Assembly (NCBI RefSeq): GCF_017357245.1
Contig: NZ_CP071612.1
Coordinates: 4,143,501-4,207,500, forward strand
Direction of reading: 5' to 3'
DNA: 64,000 bases
Origin: Rhizobium bangladeshense
GTDB lineage: Bacteria > Pseudomonadota > Alphaproteobacteria > Rhizobiales > Rhizobiaceae
The notes beneath the pieces were generated by a model. That model searched no databases, was not told the DNA's origin, and saw nothing but the letters and a program-made list of their open reading frames with translations. Within the stretch, counting starts at the first letter, position 1. The number at the start of each line of letters is the position of its first letter. This document shows, one piece after another, positions 25,892-35,506 of the stretch. The translations under genes were made by a program, and so were the position numbers.

Positions 25892-26793
25892 TGTGCCTCG
25901 ACCTCTTGCGTTCCATCACGCGACCAGAGGCCTGTCGAGGGATCGAGCCGGCCCGACCATTCCCATTCGGCAGGACCCGTCATGATGACGTGATCGTCGC
26001 GCTCGCGCCATTCGATCGAAAGTGTCGCCGACGGCTTGGCGCTCGCCACGTTGATCGTCACCTTGCGGCCGGTACGGCCGGTACGCGCGGCGCTGACAGC
26101 GGCGGAACAGGCGGCCGAGCCGCAGGCAAGCGTCAACCCCGCGCCACGCTCCCAGGTGCGCGTCGTCAAGGATGTCGGCGACGTCACCTGCGCAAGCGTG
26201 ATATTGGCGCGTTCGGGAAACATCGGGTGATTTTCGAGCAGCGGCCCGAAGCGGGCGAGATCATAGGACATCACGTCCTTGTCCACCCAAAAGATCGCAT
26301 GCGGATTGCCCATCGACATCGCGGAAGGCGAATGCAGGACGGGGTTGTCGATCGGGCCGATCTGCAGTTCGATACGGCTTGTGTCGTGAAATTCCTCCGC
26401 CAGCGGGATCCGGTTCCATTCGAAGACCGGCTTGCCCATATCGACGGAGATCGTCCCGTCGTCGTGCTCGACGGCATTGAGAATGCCGGCGACCGTCTGG
26501 AAGGTGAAAGCCTTCCGGCCGGTCTCGGCGGCGAGCGCCTGCACGACGCAACGCGTACCGTTGCCGCAGGCCTGCGCCTTCGAGCCGTCGGAATTCAAGA
26601 TATCGATGAAGGCATCGGTACCTTTGGCCTTCGGATCATGGATTGCCATGATCTGATCGAACTCGGTCTGCGGATCGGCATTGAGCGCCACAGCCGCTGC
26701 GGGCGTCACCTTGTCAGGCCGGCCGCGCATGTCGACGACCAGGATCTTGTTGCCAAGCCCGTTCATCCTTGCGAATTCGACCGTTGCACTCAT
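25888..26793 (-). CDS. dapF: Diaminopimelate epimerase
   Basis: 301 residues, slightly longer than the usual 275 or so. Both catalytic cysteines are present, in ACGNGTRC near residue 75 and in [12 protein letters not shown] near residue 225. It converts LL- to meso-diaminopimelate for lysine and peptidoglycan. It is the first gene of the dapF-mtaB-ftsY-yciB-UPF0314 run. ATG at 26793. Confidence 0.95.
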   Translation of the reverse strand: MSATVEFARMNGLGNKILVVDMRGRPDKVTPAAAVALNADPQTEFDQIMAIHDPKAKGTDAFIDILNSDGSKAQACGNGTRCVVQALAAETGRKAFTFQTVAGILNAVEHDDGTISVDMGKPVFEWNRIPLAEEFHDTSRIELQIGPIDNPVLHSPSAMSMGNPHAIFWVDKDVMSYDLARFGPLLENHPMFPERANITLAQVTSPTSLTTRTWERGAGLTLACGSAACSAAVSAARTGRTGRKVTINVASAKPSATLSIEWRERDDHVIMTGPAEWEWSGRLDPSTGLWSRDGTQEVEAQ

Positions 26794-26906
26794 ATTGTCA
26801 TTCCGTCCGCTTTTCGGCTGTATATGGCGGAAATGCGAGGGAATTACCAGTGGGTGAGTGCCGCGGGGGCATTGCCGCCGACTGAGCCTTCGGAGCAGTC
26901 CGGTTT

Positions 26907-27110
26907 CTACCGCTGCCTGCCGTCGGATTCGAACGACGCCGCATGCGCCTCGACGATAGCGGCGGTGATGACCTTCCTCAGCTCGTAGACCAGCGAGCGG
27001 GACCGTTTTCGATCCAGGTCCTGTGCCGCCTTTGCAAGACTAAGGCCTTCGTTCAGAACAATATGATGGGCTCGTGCCAGTGCCCAACTTTCAATATCGG
27101 GATTCATCAT
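26907..27110 (-). CDS. Small hypothetical protein
   Basis: 67 residues from the ATG at 27110 (a second ATG follows directly at 27107); GGCGGAG sits at a good distance upstream, which is why I reject the longer frame from 27140. The sequence [20 protein letters not shown] followed by [17 protein letters not shown] looks helical and could include a helix-turn-helix, but I do not recognise a family. It lies between dapF and ffh and is transcribed leftward. Confidence 0.55.
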   Translation of the reverse strand: MMNPDIESWALARAHHIVLNEGLSLAKAAQDLDRKRSRSLVYELRKVITAAIVEAHAASFESDGRQR

Positions 27111-27533
27111 CGATATCTCCGCCGGATCATCCGGCATCAAGGATATTCACGAATCATTTTACAGGATGCACTTAAGTAGAAAATAGAATCATAAGCGGAA
27201 TATTTTGCAACTACCTTGTATTGTGGATTGTGACTGCGAGCAGAAGTTTTAACGTTCGCGGCCGCCCGCCACATGGGCCTCTGACATCCGGCCACGCGCC
27301 TGTTCCGCGTATTCACCTTGACTTTCCCGCCGCTTTCCTGTTTATCGCGCCCAATCCGCGACGAGCCGCATGACTCCGAGCCGCCGACCGGGACTTCGAG
27401 ATCCCGGAGGTCAACACCCGACAGCGCGATGCGCCCTCGGGTGCTTTTTGGCTTTGCGTCTTGTTTTCGTCACGGAAAAGCACGACGTTTCCGGGCATAT
27501 CGAACCCGCCCGAAACGTATCAAGGAAGAACCG
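27111..27533. other. Gene-free region upstream of ffh
   Basis: 423 bases. The left third is AT-rich and probably holds promoters for the small leftward gene and for ffh. The right part has two hairpins, CCGGGA/TCCCGG at 27388-27407 and the terminator-like element at 27415-27449. The open frame continuing from ffh into this region has no family-like sequence. No 4.5S RNA signature was found. Confidence 0.5.
27415..27449 (+). terminator. Terminator-like hairpin in the ffh leader
   Basis: CACCCGA (27415-27421) pairs with TCGGGTG (27437-27443), closing a loop that itself contains GCGC/GCGC, and is followed by CTTTTT. It is 84 bases before the ffh start, so it is either an attenuator or the end of a short upstream transcript. 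Confidence 0.6.
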
Positions 27534-29111
27534 ATGTTTGAAAACCTCCAGGACCGTCTTGGATCCATTCTTAATGGACTGACAGGCCGTGGCGCGCTTT
27601 CGGAAGCCGATGTTTCCGCAGCGCTGCGCGAGGTTCGCCGCGCGTTGCTGGAGGCCGATGTCGCGCTCGATGTCGTCCGCTCCTTCACCGACCGCGTGCG
27701 TGAAAAAGCCGTCGGCGCCGAGATCCTGAAGTCGATCAAGCCTGGTCAGATGGTCGTCAAGATCGTGCATGACGAACTGGTTGAGATGCTGGGCGGCGAA
27801 GGTGTAGGCATCGATCTGCATGCGCCGGCCCCTGTCGTGGTCATGATGGTCGGCCTGCAGGGCTCGGGCAAGACGACGACGACCGCCAAGATCGCCAATC
27901 GCCTGTCGACGCGCGATAAGAAGAAGGTGCTGATGGCGTCGCTCGATACGCGTCGTCCGGCAGCCCAGGAACAGCTTCGCCAGCTCGGCGCGCAGACCAA
28001 TATCGACACGCTGCCGATCATTGCAGGCCAGTCGCCGACCGATATCGCCGCCCGCGCCGTGCAGGCGGCCAAGCTCGGCGGCCATGACGTCGTCATTCTC
28101 GACACCGCCGGCCGCACTCATATCGACGAGCCCTTGATGGTCGAGATGGCCGACATCAAGAAGCGCTCGATCCCACACGAAATCCTGCTGGTCGCCGATA
28201 GCCTCACCGGCCAGGACGCCGTCAACCTCGCCCGCAATTTCGACGAACGCGTCGGCATCACCGGCCTTGTACTAACCCGTATGGACGGCGATGGCCGCGG
28301 CGGTGCTGCCCTTTCGATGCGCGCCGTCACCGGCAAGCCGATCAAGCTGATCGGCGTCGGCGAGAAGATGAGCGAGCTCGAGGAGTTCCATCCCCGCCGC
28401 ATCGCCGACCGCATCCTCGGCATGGGCGACATCGTCTCGCTCGTGGAGCGTGCCGCCGAGAATATCGATGCCGAGAAGGCGGCCGCCATGGCCGCCAAGA
28501 TGGCCAAGGGCAAATTCGACCTCAACGACCTCGCCGACCAGCTGCGCCAGATGCAGAAGATGGGTGGCATGGGCGGTATCATGGGCATGATGCCCGGCAT
28601 GGCCGGCATGAAGGACAAGATGGCCGCCGCCGGTCTCGACGACAAGCTTTTCGGCCGTCAGATCGCCATTATCCAGTCGATGACCAAGGCCGAACGCGCC
28701 AATCCCGACCTGCTCAAGCATTCGCGCAAGAAGCGCATCGCCGCCGGCTCCGGCACCGATGCAGCCGCCATCAACAAGCTTCTGAAGATGCACCGCCAGA
28801 TGGCTGATATGATGAAGATGATGGGCGGCAAGGGCAAAGGCGGCATGATGAAGCAGATGATGAGCGGCCTTGCGGGCAAGATGGGGCTTGGCGGCGGCAT
28901 GGGGGGCGGCATGCCCGACCTCTCGAATATCGACCCGAAGCAGTTAGAAGCCCTGCAGAAGCAGGCGGAAGCGGCGGGGCTTGGTAAGCCGGGTGCGGGC
29001 ATGCCCGGTCTCGGCGGACTGCCGGGTGGTTTGCCTAGCCTCGGCGGCGCCAAGCTGCCGGGCCTTGGCGGTGGTTTCCCGGGATTGCCCGGCTTGCCGA
29101 AGAAGAAGTGA
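27534..29111 (+). CDS. ffh: Signal recognition particle protein Ffh
   Basis: 525 residues. NG domain: MFENLQDRLGSILNGLTGRG start, G1 GLQGSGKTTTTAKIA, DTAGRTHID and TRMDGDGRGG. A methionine-rich M domain from about 300 binds SRP RNA and signal sequences (MGGMGGIMGMMPGMAGM, SMTKAERANPDLL, RKKRIAAGSG). The tail is Gly/Pro/Leu repetitive. ATG at 27534 follows AAGGAAGA; the 72 upstream codons in frame are rejected. It is the first gene of the ribosomal protein operon. Confidence 0.95.
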   Translation: MFENLQDRLGSILNGLTGRGALSEADVSAALREVRRALLEADVALDVVRSFTDRVREKAVGAEILKSIKPGQMVVKIVHDELVEMLGGEGVGIDLHAPAPVVVMMVGLQGSGKTTTTAKIANRLSTRDKKKVLMASLDTRRPAAQEQLRQLGAQTNIDTLPIIAGQSPTDIAARAVQAAKLGGHDVVILDTAGRTHIDEPLMVEMADIKKRSIPHEILLVADSLTGQDAVNLARNFDERVGITGLVLTRMDGDGRGGAALSMRAVTGKPIKLIGVGEKMSELEEFHPRRIADRILGMGDIVSLVERAAENIDAEKAAAMAAKMAKGKFDLNDLADQLRQMQKMGGMGGIMGMMPGMAGMKDKMAAAGLDDKLFGRQIAIIQSMTKAERANPDLLKHSRKKRIAAGSGTDAAAINKLLKMHRQMADMMKMMGGKGKGGMMKQMMSGLAGKMGLGGGMGGGMPDLSNIDPKQLEALQKQAEAAGLGKPGAGMPGLGGLPGGLPSLGGAKLPGLGGGFPGLPGLPKKK

Positions 29112-29127
29112 AAGGATCGCTTGCCCC

Positions 29128-29448
29128 ATGATTGATCCAGACGTCAAAGCCCAGCTCGCGAGCTATCGTCAGTCGATCGACAATATAGATGCCGCTCTCG
29201 TGCACATGCTGGCCGAACGCTTCCGCTGCACGAAAGAGGTCGGCCTGCTGAAGGCCAAATATAATCTGCCGCCGGCCGATCCGGCGCGCGAAGAATACCA
29301 GATCGAACGCCTTCGCCAGCTGGCGAAGGCCGCCAATCTGGATCCGGATTTCGCCGAGAAGTTCCTGAACTTCGTCATCAAGGAAGTCATCCGGCATCAT
29401 GAGCAGATCGCTGCGGATCACGCTGAACAGAGCGCCGCAGCCCGATAA
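29128..29448 (+). CDS. Chorismate mutase (AroQ class)
   Basis: 106 residues, all-helical: YRQSIDNIDAALVHMLAERF with the catalytic-type arginines and KEVGLLKAKYNLPPADPAREE, the AroQ fold. It rearranges chorismate to prephenate for phenylalanine and tyrosine. ATG at 29128 starts 16 bases after the ffh stop, so it is co-transcribed with ffh and rpsP. No other aromatic gene is nearby. Confidence 0.9.
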   Translation: MIDPDVKAQLASYRQSIDNIDAALVHMLAERFRCTKEVGLLKAKYNLPPADPAREEYQIERLRQLAKAANLDPDFAEKFLNFVIKEVIRHHEQIAADHAEQSAAAR

Positions 29449-29496
29449 CCCTACCGCCTTACGAAGCGGTCAAGAAAAGCCTAAGGAGTAAAGAAC

Positions 29497-29868
29497 ATGG
29501 CACTGAAAATTCGTCTCGCCCGCGGTGGCTCCAAGAAGCGTCCGTACTACCACGTCGTGCTCGCCGATGCGCGCAGCCCGCGTGACGGCCGCTTCCTCGA
29601 AAACCTCGGCTCCTGGAACCCGATGCTCGCCAAGGACGATGAGAAGCGCGTTCAGCTGAACGCCGAGCGCATCAAGCACTGGATCGACAACGGCGCCCAG
29701 CCGACCGACCGCGTTCTGCGCTTCCTCGATGAAGCCGGCGTTGCCAAGCGCGAAGCCAAGAACAACCCGATCAAGGCTAAGCCCGGCAAACGCGCCCAGG
29801 AACGCGCCGCCGAAAAGGCTCAAAAGGCCGCTGACGCCGCTGCAGCTGCTGCCGACGCTGCGGAATAA
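29497..29868 (+). CDS. rpsP: 30S ribosomal protein S16
   Basis: 123 residues. The first 80 or so are standard S16 ([20 protein letters not shown]); the C-terminal 35-40 residues form an Ala/Lys/Glu-rich tail beyond the core fold, as in other alphaproteobacteria. AAGGAG lies just upstream of ATG 29497. A perfect hairpin terminator follows, so the downstream rimM-trmD-rplS genes may need read-through or their own promoter. Confidence 0.96.
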   Translation: MALKIRLARGGSKKRPYYHVVLADARSPRDGRFLENLGSWNPMLAKDDEKRVQLNAERIKHWIDNGAQPTDRVLRFLDEAGVAKREAKNNPIKAKPGKRAQERAAEKAQKAADAAAAAADAAE

Positions 29869-29889
29869 TCGGGACCTCTCCCTATCGAG

Positions 29890-29920
29890 CGGGCGGCATG
29901 GCGACATGCCGCCCGTTTTC
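29890..29920 (+). terminator. Rho-independent terminator after rpsP
   Basis: Eleven-base perfect stem CGGGCGGCATG/CATGCCGCCCG (29890-29915) with GCGA loop, followed by TTTT. It lies between rpsP and rimM within what is otherwise one operon. Confidence 0.85.
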
Positions 29921-29982
29921 GTTTCCAATCGCCCGCACTTCGTTTATGAGAAGCTGTCTTCCGGCTTCACATGTAGGAACCC

Positions 29983-30549
29983 ATGACAAAGCTTGAAAAC
30001 CCGGTTTTGATGGCAACGATCGGTGGCGCTCAGGGCCTCAGGGGCGAGGTGCGCGCCAAGGCCTACACGGCCGATCCGACGGCGATCGGCGATTACGGCC
30101 ATCTGCACAGCATGGACGGACGCAGCTTCGAAATTCTCGAAATCCGCGAGATGAAGAACGTCGTCGTCGTCCGTTTCCGCGGCATCAACGACCGCAACGC
30201 CGCCGAAGCGCTGAACGGGCTTGAACTCTATATCGAGCGAGACAACCTGCCGGACGATGAGCTCGAGGAAGACGAATTCTATTATGCCGATCTCGAAGGG
30301 CTCGAAGCGCTTGATAACAAGGGCGTCAGCTACGGCACGGTCACCGGCATCTTCGATTTCGGCGCCGGCGATCTGCTGGAGCTCAAGGGCCCGGGCAAGC
30401 GGCCGGTTCTCATTCCCTTCTCGGAAGCCTCTGTGCTGGAAATCGATCTTGAAGCCGGCACGCTGCTGATCGATCCGCTGGCGGCGGGACTGGTCGACGA
30501 CCCCGAGCTTTCGCCGTTCACCGCGGGCAAGCCAAAAAAGAAGAAGTAA
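29983..30549 (+). CDS. rimM: Ribosome maturation factor RimM
   Basis: 188 residues: N-terminal RimM domain starting [19 protein letters not shown], and a C-terminal PRC-barrel with [12 protein letters not shown] and [10 protein letters not shown]. It binds S19 and helps assemble the 30S head. The stop overlaps the trmD start by one base (TAATG). Confidence 0.94.
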   Translation: MTKLENPVLMATIGGAQGLRGEVRAKAYTADPTAIGDYGHLHSMDGRSFEILEIREMKNVVVVRFRGINDRNAAEALNGLELYIERDNLPDDELEEDEFYYADLEGLEALDNKGVSYGTVTGIFDFGAGDLLELKGPGKRPVLIPFSEASVLEIDLEAGTLLIDPLAAGLVDDPELSPFTAGKPKKKK

Positions 30550-31250
30550 TGGCTTTTCGCGCGCGCGTACTGACACTTTATCCGGAAATGTTTCCGGGGC
30601 ATCTTGGTTTCTCGCTCGCCGGCAAGGCGATGGAGCGCGGGCAATGGTCGCTGGATCCGGTACAGATCCGCGACTTCGCCACCGATAGACACCGCACCGT
30701 CGATGACACGCCGGCCGGCGGCGGCGCCGGCATGGTGCTTAAGGCTGACGTTCTGGCGCGCGCGATCGACAGTGCCGGTGAAGATGACCTCCGCCCGCGC
30801 CTGCTGATGAGCCCGCGCGGCCGGCCGCTGACGCAGCAGCGCGTGCGCGAGCTTGCGGCGGGTGACGGCGTCATCATCGTCTGCGGCCGTTTCGAGGGCG
30901 TCGACCAGCGGGTAATCGAGGCGCGTAGACTGGAAGAAGTCTCGATCGGCGACTATGTGCTGTCGGGCGGCGAGCCAGCGGCGCTGGTCCTGCTCGATGC
31001 GATCATCCGCATCCTGCCGGGCGTCATGGGCAATGACCTCTCCGGCCTGCACGAAAGCTTCGAAGGCGGGCTGCTGGAACATCCCCATTATACCCGCCCG
31101 CAGGAGTGGGAGGGCCGCGAAATTCCTTCGGTTCTTACCTCGGGCAACCACGGCGCGATCGAGAAATGGCGGCGCGAGCAGGCAGTTCGACTGACGGAGG
31201 AGCGGCGGCCGGATCTGCTCGAAAAGGCGAAGCGCGATAAAAACGGCTGA
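30549..31250 (+). CDS. trmD: tRNA (guanine37-N1)-methyltransferase
   Basis: 233 residues of the SPOUT knot class: [45 protein letters not shown] and the SAM knot [17 protein letters not shown]. It methylates G37 next to the anticodon to prevent frameshifting. Coupled by one-base overlap to rimM; rplS follows after 210 bases. Confidence 0.95.
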   Translation: MAFRARVLTLYPEMFPGHLGFSLAGKAMERGQWSLDPVQIRDFATDRHRTVDDTPAGGGAGMVLKADVLARAIDSAGEDDLRPRLLMSPRGRPLTQQRVRELAAGDGVIIVCGRFEGVDQRVIEARRLEEVSIGDYVLSGGEPAALVLLDAIIRILPGVMGNDLSGLHESFEGGLLEHPHYTRPQEWEGREIPSVLTSGNHGAIEKWRREQAVRLTEERRPDLLEKAKRDKNG

Positions 31251-31460
31251 TTCCGCCGGCCATTTCACAAAAATGTCGTGCGAGGGATGACAAGCGCCGG
31301 CCTTTCGTGTATTGGCGCACGCGGAAATGGGGTTAACCCCGTCTGCCAGCAAACAAAGAATGGCGAATCCGCTCCCGCCCGCAAGGGCAAAATCCTGAGG
31401 TTACCCAAGGGATCAGTGTCGAGCGCTCTGGCTGTTTCAGAAGAACCAAAGGTTAAGACG

Positions 31461-32003
31461 ATGAACATCATCCAGCAGCTCGAGGCCGAACAGGCCGCCA
31501 AGATCGAAGCCAAGCGCACGCTTCCCGAATTCTCCCCGGGCGACACCGTCCGCGTCAACGTCAAGGTCACGGAAGGCAACCGTACCCGCGTTCAGGCCTA
31601 TGAAGGCGTCTGCATCGCCCGCTCCGGAGGCGGCCTGCAGGAAAACTTCACGGTCCGCAAGATCTCCTACGGTGAAGGCGTCGAGCGCGTATTCCCGGTC
31701 TACTCGCCGCTGATCGAAAGCGTCGACGTCGTTCGCCGCGGTAAGGTCCGCCGCGCCAAGCTCTATTACCTCCGCGACCGTCGCGGCAAGTCCGCCCGTA
31801 TCGTTGAAGACACCGGCGTTCGCGCCCGCAAGCTCAACGACGCCGAGCGCGCTGCTGTCGCCGAGGAAAAGGCCCGTATCGAAGCTGAGAAGGTTGCAGC
31901 AGCCCAGGCGCTCGCCGCCGAGAAGGCAGCAGCCGAGGCTGCCGAAGCCAAGGCCGCTGCTGAAGCAGCCGCTGCAGCCGAGGCCGAGAAGGCAGCAGAA
32001 TAA
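31461..32003 (+). CDS. rplS: 50S ribosomal protein L19 with Ala/Glu-rich tail
   Basis: 180 residues; standard L19 is about 115. The core has [40 protein letters not shown] and [17 protein letters not shown]. The extra C-terminal 55 residues are an Ala/Glu/Lys-rich, probably helical tail. ATG at 31461 is the family start; the open frame to 31278 is leader. A UUCG-loop terminator follows. Confidence 0.95.
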
Positions 32004-32028
32004 TATCTGCGCAAAATTCTGTTTCTGG

Positions 32029-32062
32029 AAAGGCGGTCTTCGGATCGCCTTTTCTGTTTTTT
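32029..32062 (+). terminator. Rho-independent terminator of the rplS transcript
   Basis: Ten-base stem AAAGGCGGTC/GATCGCCTTT (32029-32052, one G-T pair) with TTCG loop, then a T-rich run. Good terminator 25 bases after rplS. Confidence 0.9.
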
Positions 32063-32138
32063 GCGCGCCCGTGCAGATGACGGCCTTGCCACAGGCCTAT
32101 TTTCCGTGACAATTTTCGCGTTCAATTTGGAGCGTTCA

Positions 32139-32936
32139 ATGCTGTTTCGTCGTACCGTCCTTGCGGGCCTCGCCGCCCTTTCTCTTCTGCCGTTCGCCGC
32201 ATCGGCCGCCGAACTGCCGGACCTCGGCGGCAAGAGCGTCGTCGTCGTCACCGAGAATGCCTATCCGCCGCTGCAGTTCGTCGATCCGAAATCAGGGAAG
32301 GCGATCGGCTGGGAATATGATGCGATGAATGAGATCGCCAAGCGGCTGAATTTCAAGGTCGAGTACCAGAACACCAGCTGGGACGCGATGATCCAGGCGG
32401 TTTCCGACGGCCAGTACAACATCGGCATGACCGGCATCACCATCAAGGACGACCGCAAGCAGAAGGTCGACTTCTCCGATCCCTATATGCGCTCTCAGCA
32501 ATTCATGCTGGTGCGCGGCGATGAGAAACGCTTCACCGACGCCAAGTCCTTCGGTGATTTCAAGGATGGCCTGATCGGCGCCCAGCCGGGCACTTCGCCT
32601 TTCTACACCGCCGTCTATGAAATCCTCGACGGCAACGAGCAGAACCCGCGCATCAAACTTTTCGAAACCTTCGGCGCAACCGTGCAAGCCTTGAAGACAG
32701 GCGACGTCGATCTCGTCCTCACCGACAGCGTCGCTGCAAAGGGTTATGTCGATTCCTCGAACGGCGGACTGAAGGTGGTCGGCGAACCGCTCGGCACCGA
32801 GGATTTCGGTTTCATCTTCCCGAAAGGCTCCGATCTCGTCGCTCCCGTCAATGCCGCCATCGCCGCGCTGAAGGCTGACGGAACATTCGATGCGCTGAAC
32901 AAGAAGTGGTTTCTCGACTACAAGATGGGCGAATAG
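32139..32936 (+). CDS. Polar amino-acid ABC transporter substrate-binding protein
   Basis: 265 residues with a signal peptide (about 1-23, ending AASA), then an SBP_bac_3 fold: VVVTENAYPPLQF, GWEYDAMNEIAKRL, GMTGITIKDDRKQKVDFSDPY and LIGAQPGTSPFYT. Binds an amino acid in the periplasm; which one is not decided. ATG at 32139 starts the signal peptide. The permease follows after 18 bases; no ATPase gene is present. Confidence 0.88.
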   Translation: MLFRRTVLAGLAALSLLPFAASAAELPDLGGKSVVVVTENAYPPLQFVDPKSGKAIGWEYDAMNEIAKRLNFKVEYQNTSWDAMIQAVSDGQYNIGMTGITIKDDRKQKVDFSDPYMRSQQFMLVRGDEKRFTDAKSFGDFKDGLIGAQPGTSPFYTAVYEILDGNEQNPRIKLFETFGATVQALKTGDVDLVLTDSVAAKGYVDSSNGGLKVVGEPLGTEDFGFIFPKGSDLVAPVNAAIAALKADGTFDALNKKWFLDYKMGE

Positions 32937-32954
32937 TCCCTCGAGCGATCGCAG

Positions 32955-33773
32955 ATGGCGCCACAACCATCCCCGCGACAGGAGAAGGACGACCGTCCCT
33001 GGTGGCTGGCCGTCCTTATCCTGATCGGCATCGTTCTCGCCGTCGTTATCATCACCAACGACATTTACACCCAGGTCTTCCGCACCGTGGTGAATGGCGT
33101 CGGCGTCACCGTATTTGTGACGCTCGTCGCTTTTGCGCTGGCTACGGTGCTTGGTCTCGGCATCGCGCTGCTAGGCCTGGCGGACAGCGTCGTGCTGCGC
33201 CAGATCGCCCGCTTCTACATCGAGATCATCCGCGGAATCCCAATCCTGGTGCTGCTCTTCTACGTCGCCTTCGTCGGAGCGCCGGGATTTGTCGCGGCCT
33301 ATAACGCGATCATCACACCTTTGGTGAAGGCCGGCGTCGCCGAACCGATCCTGGTGCGCGACCTCTCGTTGATGTGGCGGGCCATCATCGCGCTGATGAT
33401 CGGCTATTCCTCCTTCATTGCCGAGATCTTCCGCGCCGGCTTCCAGTCGGTCGATATCGGCCAGATCGAGGCAGCAAAGTCGCTCGGCTTATCGCGCTAC
33501 CGCCGCTTCCGGCTCGTCGTCTTCCCGCAGGCGATCGGGGTCATCTTCCCGCCGCTCTCCAACGATTTCGTCTCGATGGTGAAGGACTCCTCCCTTGTCT
33601 CCGTGCTCGGCGTGGCCGATATCACTCAGATGGGTAAGGTCTATGCGTCCGGCTCCTTCCGCTTCTTCGAGACTTACTCGATTGTCACCTATATCTACCT
33701 GATCCTGACAATCGGCCTGTCGCTGGCGCTGCGGCGGATCGAGAAGAAGATGAAGCAGATGCCGCGGCGATAG
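32955..33773 (+). CDS. Polar amino-acid ABC transporter permease
   Basis: 272 residues of the HisM/GlnP type: five or so helices and the EAA loop EAAKSLGLSRYRRFRLVVFPQA, plus FYIEIIRGIPILVLLFYVAF. It forms the membrane channel with the upstream binding protein. The 242 bases to leuC contain no ATPase, so the transporter must borrow one encoded elsewhere. Confidence 0.88.
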   Translation: MAPQPSPRQEKDDRPWWLAVLILIGIVLAVVIITNDIYTQVFRTVVNGVGVTVFVTLVAFALATVLGLGIALLGLADSVVLRQIARFYIEIIRGIPILVLLFYVAFVGAPGFVAAYNAIITPLVKAGVAEPILVRDLSLMWRAIIALMIGYSSFIAEIFRAGFQSVDIGQIEAAKSLGLSRYRRFRLVVFPQAIGVIFPPLSNDFVSMVKDSSLVSVLGVADITQMGKVYASGSFRFFETYSIVTYIYLILTIGLSLALRRIEKKMKQMPRR

Positions 33774-34015
33774 AGCTTCATGATTCGAATTGCCGTTTCC
33801 ATCAAAAATCGCTATATCCAGCGCCATGGAATCCAAGTTCAGATGCACTGGCGCGCATATTTTCGTGCTGCAGGATCATTATCGCCTGCCGGCGCGGTTC
33901 TTCGCATGCGTTTCCGGTGCGCTCAACAGCCGACTTCGTTGATCGAATGACGGCCGGCGGAGCCTGATCCGCTTATTTCCGATTTTCAAAAGCTTCCAAA
34001 AACGGACTTACCGCA

Positions 34016-35425
34016 ATGAGCGCACCGCGTACCCTCTACGACAAGATTTGGGACGACCATCTGGTCGATGAACAGGCAGACGGCACCTGTCTTCTCTACA
34101 TCGACCGTCACCTGGTCCATGAAGTCACCTCGCCGCAGGCTTTCGAAGGCCTGCGCATGTCCGGCCGCAAGGTTCGCGCCCCGGAGAAGACGCTTGCCGT
34201 CGTCGATCACAACGTTCCCACTTCGGCCGACCGCCATCTCGGCATCAAGAACGAGGAAAGCCGCATCCAGGTCGAGCAGCTCGCCAAGAATGCCGCCGAG
34301 TTCAATGTCGAATATTATTCCGAGAACGATAAACGCCAGGGCATCGTCCACATCATCGGGCCGGAACAGGGCTTCACCCTGCCGGGCATGACGATCGTTT
34401 GCGGCGATAGCCATACCTCCACGCACGGCGCCTTCGGCTCTCTCGCCCACGGCATCGGCACGTCCGAGGTCGAGCACGTTCTCGCCACCCAGACGCTGAT
34501 TCAGAAAAAGGCGAAGAACATGCTGGTGCAGGTCGACGGCCAGCTGCCGGCGGGCGTCACCGCCAAGGATATCGTTCTTGCCATCATCGGCGAGATTGGC
34601 ACTGCAGGCGGCACTGGCTACGTCATCGAATATGCCGGCGAAGCGATCCGTGCGCTTTCGATGGAAGGCCGCATGACGATCTGCAACATGTCGATCGAAG
34701 GCGGCGCCCGCGCCGGCCTCATCGCCCCTGACGAAACCACCTTCGAATATATCAAGGGCAAGCCGCGCGCACCGAAGGGCGAAGCCCTCGAACAGGCGAT
34801 CGCCTATTGGAAGACGCTGAAATCAGACGAAGGCGCTCATTTCGACCGCGTCGTCAAACTGAACGCCGCCGAATTGCCGCCGATCGTTTCTTGGGGCTCC
34901 TCGCCGGAGGACGTCGTCTCCGTTCAGGGCACCGTGCCGAACCCGGACGAAATCCAGGACGAAACGAAGCGTGCCTCCAAGTGGCGGGCGCTTGATTATA
35001 TGGGCCTGAAGCCGGGCACGAAAATGACCGACATCGCCGTCGACCGCGTCTTCATCGGCTCGTGCACCAACGGCCGCATCGAAGACCTGCGTGCCGCTGC
35101 CAAGGTCGTCGAGGGCAAGACGGTCGCCGCGACCGTCAACGCCATGATCGTCCCGGGCTCCGGCCTCGTCAAGGAACAGGCTGAAGCCGAAGGCCTCGAC
35201 AAGATCTTCAAGGCCGCCGGTTTTGACTGGCGCGAGCCCGGCTGCTCCATGTGCCTTGCCATGAACGACGACCGCCTGAAACCGGGCGAGCGTTGCGCCT
35301 CCACGTCGAACCGCAATTTCGAAGGTCGTCAGGGCTTCAAGGGCCGCACGCATCTCGTCTCGCCGGCCATGGCCGCCGCCGCCGCGATTGCCGGGCACTT
35401 CGTCGATATCCGCGAATGGAACTGA
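34016..35425 (+). CDS. leuC: 3-isopropylmalate dehydratase large subunit
   Basis: 469 residues. The three [4Fe-4S] cysteines lie in [11 protein letters not shown] and [33 protein letters not shown] is the substrate block. With LeuD it isomerises 2- to 3-isopropylmalate in leucine synthesis; leuD is not in this window. A strong terminator follows. Confidence 0.96.
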   Translation: MSAPRTLYDKIWDDHLVDEQADGTCLLYIDRHLVHEVTSPQAFEGLRMSGRKVRAPEKTLAVVDHNVPTSADRHLGIKNEESRIQVEQLAKNAAEFNVEYYSENDKRQGIVHIIGPEQGFTLPGMTIVCGDSHTSTHGAFGSLAHGIGTSEVEHVLATQTLIQKKAKNMLVQVDGQLPAGVTAKDIVLAIIGEIGTAGGTGYVIEYAGEAIRALSMEGRMTICNMSIEGGARAGLIAPDETTFEYIKGKPRAPKGEALEQAIAYWKTLKSDEGAHFDRVVKLNAAELPPIVSWGSSPEDVVSVQGTVPNPDEIQDETKRASKWRALDYMGLKPGTKMTDIAVDRVFIGSCTNGRIEDLRAAAKVVEGKTVAATVNAMIVPGSGLVKEQAEAEGLDKIFKAAGFDWREPGCSMCLAMNDDRLKPGERCASTSNRNFEGRQGFKGRTHLVSPAMAAAAAIAGHFVDIREWN

Positions 35426-35450
35426 TCCGTCCGGCGGAATGAAGGATGAA

Positions 35451-35486
35451 GCCGCCCGACGCGTCTCTGCGCATCGGGCGGCTTTT
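35451..35486 (+). terminator. Rho-independent terminator of leuC
   Basis: GCCGCCCGA (35451-35459) pairs with TCGGGCGGC (35474-35482), followed by TTTT. Twenty-five bases after the leuC stop; the next gene converges. Confidence 0.88.
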
Positions 35487-35506
35487 ATATCGAGCGTGAC
35501 CGGCGA

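Noticed and set aside
27318..27533. N-terminal extension of Ffh by 72 residues
   Set aside because: The region contains hairpins and no conserved residues; the ATG at 27534 gives the family N-terminus.
33826..33945. 39-residue rightward ORF starting MESKFRCTGA between the permease gene and leuC
   Set aside because: No ribosome-binding site or known relative; too short to support.
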